A DNA stretch of 8,390 nt from an uncultured Coriobacteriaceae bacterium (lineage in GTDB: Bacteria; Actinomycetota; Coriobacteriia; Coriobacteriales; Atopobiaceae): positions 1 to 8,390 of the forward strand of contig UQWE01000059.1 in NCBI GenBank assembly GCA_900544655.1, in the 5' to 3' direction. Numbering within the stretch: position 1 is the stretch's first letter; every line of letters starts with the position of its first letter. The position numbers were made by a program, and so were the translations under genes. Shown in pieces: positions 5,932-8,390 of this stretch. The notes below the pieces were generated by a model, which ran no database searches, was not told the DNA's origin, and saw only the letters and a program-made list of their open reading frames with translations.

Positions 5932-5976
5932 GGCGGCCTCCGCGGGGCCGTCGCGTGGGCGTAGGCTCGCCCGCGT
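5932..5976 (+). other. Two adjacent hairpins in the ygfK leader
   Basis: GGCGGCC (5932-5938) pairs with GGCCGTC (5946-5952), giving 7 bp. Immediately after, 5953-5961 pairs with 5968-5976 (GCGTGGGCG with CGCCCGCGT, two G-U) around TAGGCT. With the two hairpins upstream they make four stems in 136 nt. The last stem includes both 9-nt blocks shared with the permease leader. The ygfK ribosome site follows at 6019-6023. Confidence 0.4.
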
Positions 5977-6031
5977 TATCCACACTCGCCACGTCGCGCG
6001 GTCTCGACGGGGCAGGAGAGGAGCTCACACC

Positions 6032-8390
6032 ATGAGCGACATCATGAGGCCGATCCCGTTCGCACAGCTGATGAACTGGATCATCACCGAGCACGCAGAC
6101 AAGGGCAGCATCTTCGGCATCCGCAAGATCGTGCGTCACGAGGGTGGCGCCGATGCGATCTTCGCCGAGAAGATCGAGACGCCCTTTGGTCCCGCCGCTG
6201 GCCCGAACAGCCAGCTCGCCCAGAACATCGTCGCCTCCTACGTGGCCGGCGCCCGCTTCTTCGAGCTCAAGACCGTCCAGGTCATGGACGGCGAGGAGCT
6301 TTCCGCGTGCGTCAACAAGCCCTGCATCGTGGCCGAGGACGAGTGCTACAACTGCGAGTGGTCCACGGAGCTCACCGTTCCGCAGGCCATGGACGAGTAC
6401 ATCAAGGCATGGTGGGCCTGCAAGCTGCTCGCCCGTGAGCTCGGCCTTGGCGACCCGGACGGCTTCGTCTTCAACATGAGCGTGGGTTATGACCTCGAGG
6501 GCATCAAGAGCCCCAAGGTCGACGCCTACATCGAGGGCATGAAGGACGCCTCCAAGACCGACGCCTGGGCGGAGTGCCAGGCCTGGGCCAGCGCCAACCT
6601 CAACCGCTTCCAGAACGTCGACCAGGCATTCGTCGACTCCGTGAGCCCGCACGTCTCCTCTTCCGTGACCGAGTCCACGCTCCACGGTTGCCCGCCGGCG
6701 GAGATTGAGCGCATCGCCACCTATCTCATCACCGAGAAGGGCCTCAACACCTACATCAAGTGCAATCCCACGCTGCTCGGCTATGACTACGCTCGCGGGC
6801 GCCTCGACTCCCTTGGCTTCGACTACATCGCCTTCGACGACAAGCACTTCCGCGAGGACCTGCAGTGGGCGGACGCTATCCCCATGTTCGAGCGCCTCAT
6901 CAAGCTGACGGCCGAGCGCGGCCTGTCCTTCGGTGTGAAGCTCACGAACACCTTCCCGGTCGACGTCACCCGCAAGGAGCTCCCGAGCGAGGAGATGTAC
7001 ATGAGCGGCCGTTCGCTGTTCCCGCTCACCATCCACCTCGCCCGCCGCATCTCCGAGCAGTTCGACGGCAAGCTCCGCATCTCCTACTCCGGCGGCGCTG
7101 ACGCCCAGAACATCCGCGAGGTCTACGGTGCCGGCATCTGGCCCGTCACCATGGCCACGACCGTCCTCAAGCCCGGCGGCTACGAGCGCTTCTCTCAGAT
7201 CGCCAGCCTTCTCGCCGATGTCGCTCGCAAGGATGATGTCGACGTCGCCGCGGTCGCCGCTCTCGACGAGGCCGTCGCCGCCTCCCCGAAGTACAAGAAG
7301 CCCGTCAAGCCGATGCCGGCCCACAAGCTCGACTGGCCGCTCCCGCTGACGAACTGCTTCACCTCGCCCTGCCGCAACAACTGCCCGATCGAGCAGGACA
7401 TCCCCGCCTACCTCGCCGCAGTCGACGAGGGCAGGCTCGATGACGCCATCGCGATTATCGCCGAGCGCAACGCCCTGCCGTTCATCACCGGCAACCTCTG
7501 CCCGCATCCTTGCGGCGCCAAGTGCATGCGCGCCTTCTACGAGCCCGAGGGTGCCGCCATCCGCGCGAGTAAGCTCAAGGCCGCTCGCGGCGGCATCGAC
7601 TCCCTGCTTGCCGCCATCAAGGCCGACGGCGTCAAGGCCGTCGAGGGTGCCTCTGATCACAAGGTCGCCGTCATCGGTGGTGGCCCGGCTGGTCTTGCCT
7701 GTGCCTTCTTCCTCTCCCGCGCCGGCGCCGACGTCACGATCCTCGAGCGCAAGGAGACCCTGGGCGGCGTCGCTCGCCACATCATCCCGGCGTTCCGCAT
7801 CTCTGACGAGGACATCGACCGCGACGTCGAGCTCTGCCTCGCCTATGGCGCCAAGGTCAAGACCGGCGTCGAGGCCAAGTCCGTCGCTGAGCTCAAGGCC
7901 GAGGGCTACACCGACGTCGTCGTGGCCTGCGGTGCCTGGGCTCCCGGCCACGTGGGCCTCGAGTACGGCGAGGAGATTGACGTCCTCGAGTTCCTCGGTG
8001 CCGCCAAGAGGGGAGAGGACCTCTCCGCCCTCGGCACCGACGTCGTCATCGTCGGCGCTGGCAATACCGCCATGGACGCCGCCCGCGGCGCCAAGCGTCT
8101 TCCGGGCGTCGAGAACGTCCGCATCGTCTACCGTCGCACCAAGCGCTATATGCCCGCCGACGAGGAGGAGCTGGCCGAGGCCCTCGCCGAGGGCGTCGAG
8201 CTCTGCGAGCTGCTCGCTCCCAAGGGCGTCCGTGCCGGCATCCTGACCTGCGACAAGATGGTTCTTGGCGAGCCTGACGAGTCCGGTCGCCGCAGCCCCG
8301 TCGCCACCGGCGAGGTCGTCGAGGTCCCGGCCACGTCCGTGATCTGCGCCGTGGGCGAGCATATCGAGGGCTCCATCTACGAGGCCGCCG
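6032..8390 (+). CDS. ygfK: YgfK-type flavin/Fe-S oxidoreductase (partial, 3' end missing)
   Basis: Annotated in databases as a putative selenate reductase subunit. The 786 visible residues run off the window; the family is about 1,030, so roughly 240 C-terminal residues, including the expected ferredoxin-like end, are missing. The N-terminal 430 residues form the family's dihydroorotate-dehydrogenase-like barrel: RPIPFAQLMNWI (6-17), NMSVGYDLEGIKS, LHGCPPAEIERIA and IKCNPTLLGY. Next comes a GltD-like half: Fe-S cysteines C442, C447, C451 and C490, C494, C498; FAD-binding GGGPAG (549-554); and NAD(P)-binding GAGNTAMDAAR (675-685) followed by YRR and MPADEEE. This layout resembles dihydropyrimidine dehydrogenase (NADPH oxidised, electrons passed to a flavin barrel). 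In gut anaerobes ygfK belongs to a cluster needed for urate breakdown, though its exact reaction is unsettled. Start set by AGGAG at 6019-6023. No frame breaks are seen. A long antisense frame covers it but is a composition artefact. Confidence 0.93.
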   Translation, partial: MSDIMRPIPFAQLMNWIITEHADKGSIFGIRKIVRHEGGADAIFAEKIETPFGPAAGPNSQLAQNIVASYVAGARFFELKTVQVMDGEELSACVNKPCIVAEDECYNCEWSTELTVPQAMDEYIKAWWACKLLARELGLGDPDGFVFNMSVGYDLEGIKSPKVDAYIEGMKDASKTDAWAECQAWASANLNRFQNVDQAFVDSVSPHVSSSVTESTLHGCPPAEIERIATYLITEKGLNTYIKCNPTLLGYDYARGRLDSLGFDYIAFDDKHFREDLQWADAIPMFERLIKLTAERGLSFGVKLTNTFPVDVTRKELPSEEMYMSGRSLFPLTIHLARRISEQFDGKLRISYSGGADAQNIREVYGAGIWPVTMATTVLKPGGYERFSQIASLLADVARKDDVDVAAVAALDEAVAASPKYKKPVKPMPAHKLDWPLPLTNCFTSPCRNNCPIEQDIPAYLAAVDEGRLDDAIAIIAERNALPFITGNLCPHPCGAKCMRAFYEPEGAAIRASKLKAARGGIDSLLAAIKADGVKAVEGASDHKVAVIGGGPAGLACAFFLSRAGADVTILERKETLGGVARHIIPAFRISDEDIDRDVELCLAYGAKVKTGVEAKSVAELKAEGYTDVVVACGAWAPGHVGLEYGEEIDVLEFLGAAKRGEDLSALGTDVVIVGAGNTAMDAARGAKRLPGVENVRIVYRRTKRYMPADEEELAEALAEGVELCELLAPKGVRAGILTCDKMVLGEPDESGRRSPVATGEVVEVPATSVICAVGEHIEGSIYEAA

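Noticed and set aside
5976..5984. TTATCCACA, a perfect DnaA-box consensus ahead of ygfK
   Set aside because: It is a single copy with no other box and no AT-rich unwinding region nearby, and about 0.3 such 9-mers are expected by chance in this window. There is no support for an origin.
5825..8362. 845-codon open frame on the minus strand, antisense to ygfK
   Set aside because: Its product is a low-complexity run of Asp/Gly/Leu/Val/Glu/Ala with no domain, which is what GAC/GTC/CTC-rich codons give when read backwards. The plus strand here encodes an unmistakable YgfK.
1..8390. CRISPR arrays, insertion sequences or integrase and attachment sites
   Set aside because: No regularly spaced long repeats, transposase-like frames or terminal inverted repeats were seen. 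All coding capacity is accounted for by five ordinary metabolic and regulatory genes.

Overview
All five genes in this 8.4 kb GC-rich window lie on the + strand, and together they form one side of an anaerobic purine-catabolism locus. The strong AGGAG-type ribosome sites, GAC/GTC/CTC-rich codon use, AT-rich islands limited to promoters, and an oxygen-independent YgfK/SsnA gene set suggest an anaerobic high-GC actinobacterium. A gut or oral Coriobacteriia member (Olsenella/Collinsella/Eggerthella-like) is my best guess, but this is inference because no marker gene is present.

Layout. 121-813: YheO-type PAS/HTH regulator. 814-1195: 382-base intergenic region with an AT-rich promoter zone, a pair of direct repeats, and a GC-rich leader that can fold extensively. 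1196-2572: NCS2/AzgA-type purine permease. 2675-3952: guanine deaminase, 102 bases after the permease and probably in the same transcript, followed by a clear intrinsic terminator (3962-3996). 3997-4475: a regulatory gap with a 17-bp palindrome and a promoter-like AT-rich stretch. 4476-5828: SsnA amidohydrolase. 5829-6031: a gap packed with strong hairpins but no U-tract. 6032-8390: YgfK, open at the window edge (786 residues visible of roughly 1,030 expected).

How it fits together. The permease would import guanine, hypoxanthine or xanthine, and the deaminase would turn guanine into xanthine and ammonia. SsnA (metal-dependent amidohydrolase) and YgfK (flavin/iron-sulfur oxidoreductase) are the conserved companions of molybdenum hydroxylases in the bacterial anaerobic purine/urate cluster. 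Their exact reactions are not settled. The remaining genes of such a cluster (xdh-type hydroxylases, hyuA, ygeW/X/Y) would be expected just beyond the right edge.

The most unusual signals are non-coding. A 10-bp motif, TACCGYYYGC, lies in front of the regulator, the permease (twice, exactly 21 bp apart) and ssnA, with a one-mismatch fifth copy also in front of ssnA; I found none before guaD or ygfK. It is a good candidate operator for the YheO-type protein. Two separate leaders (permease and ygfK) contain runs of hairpins and share the same two 9-nt blocks.
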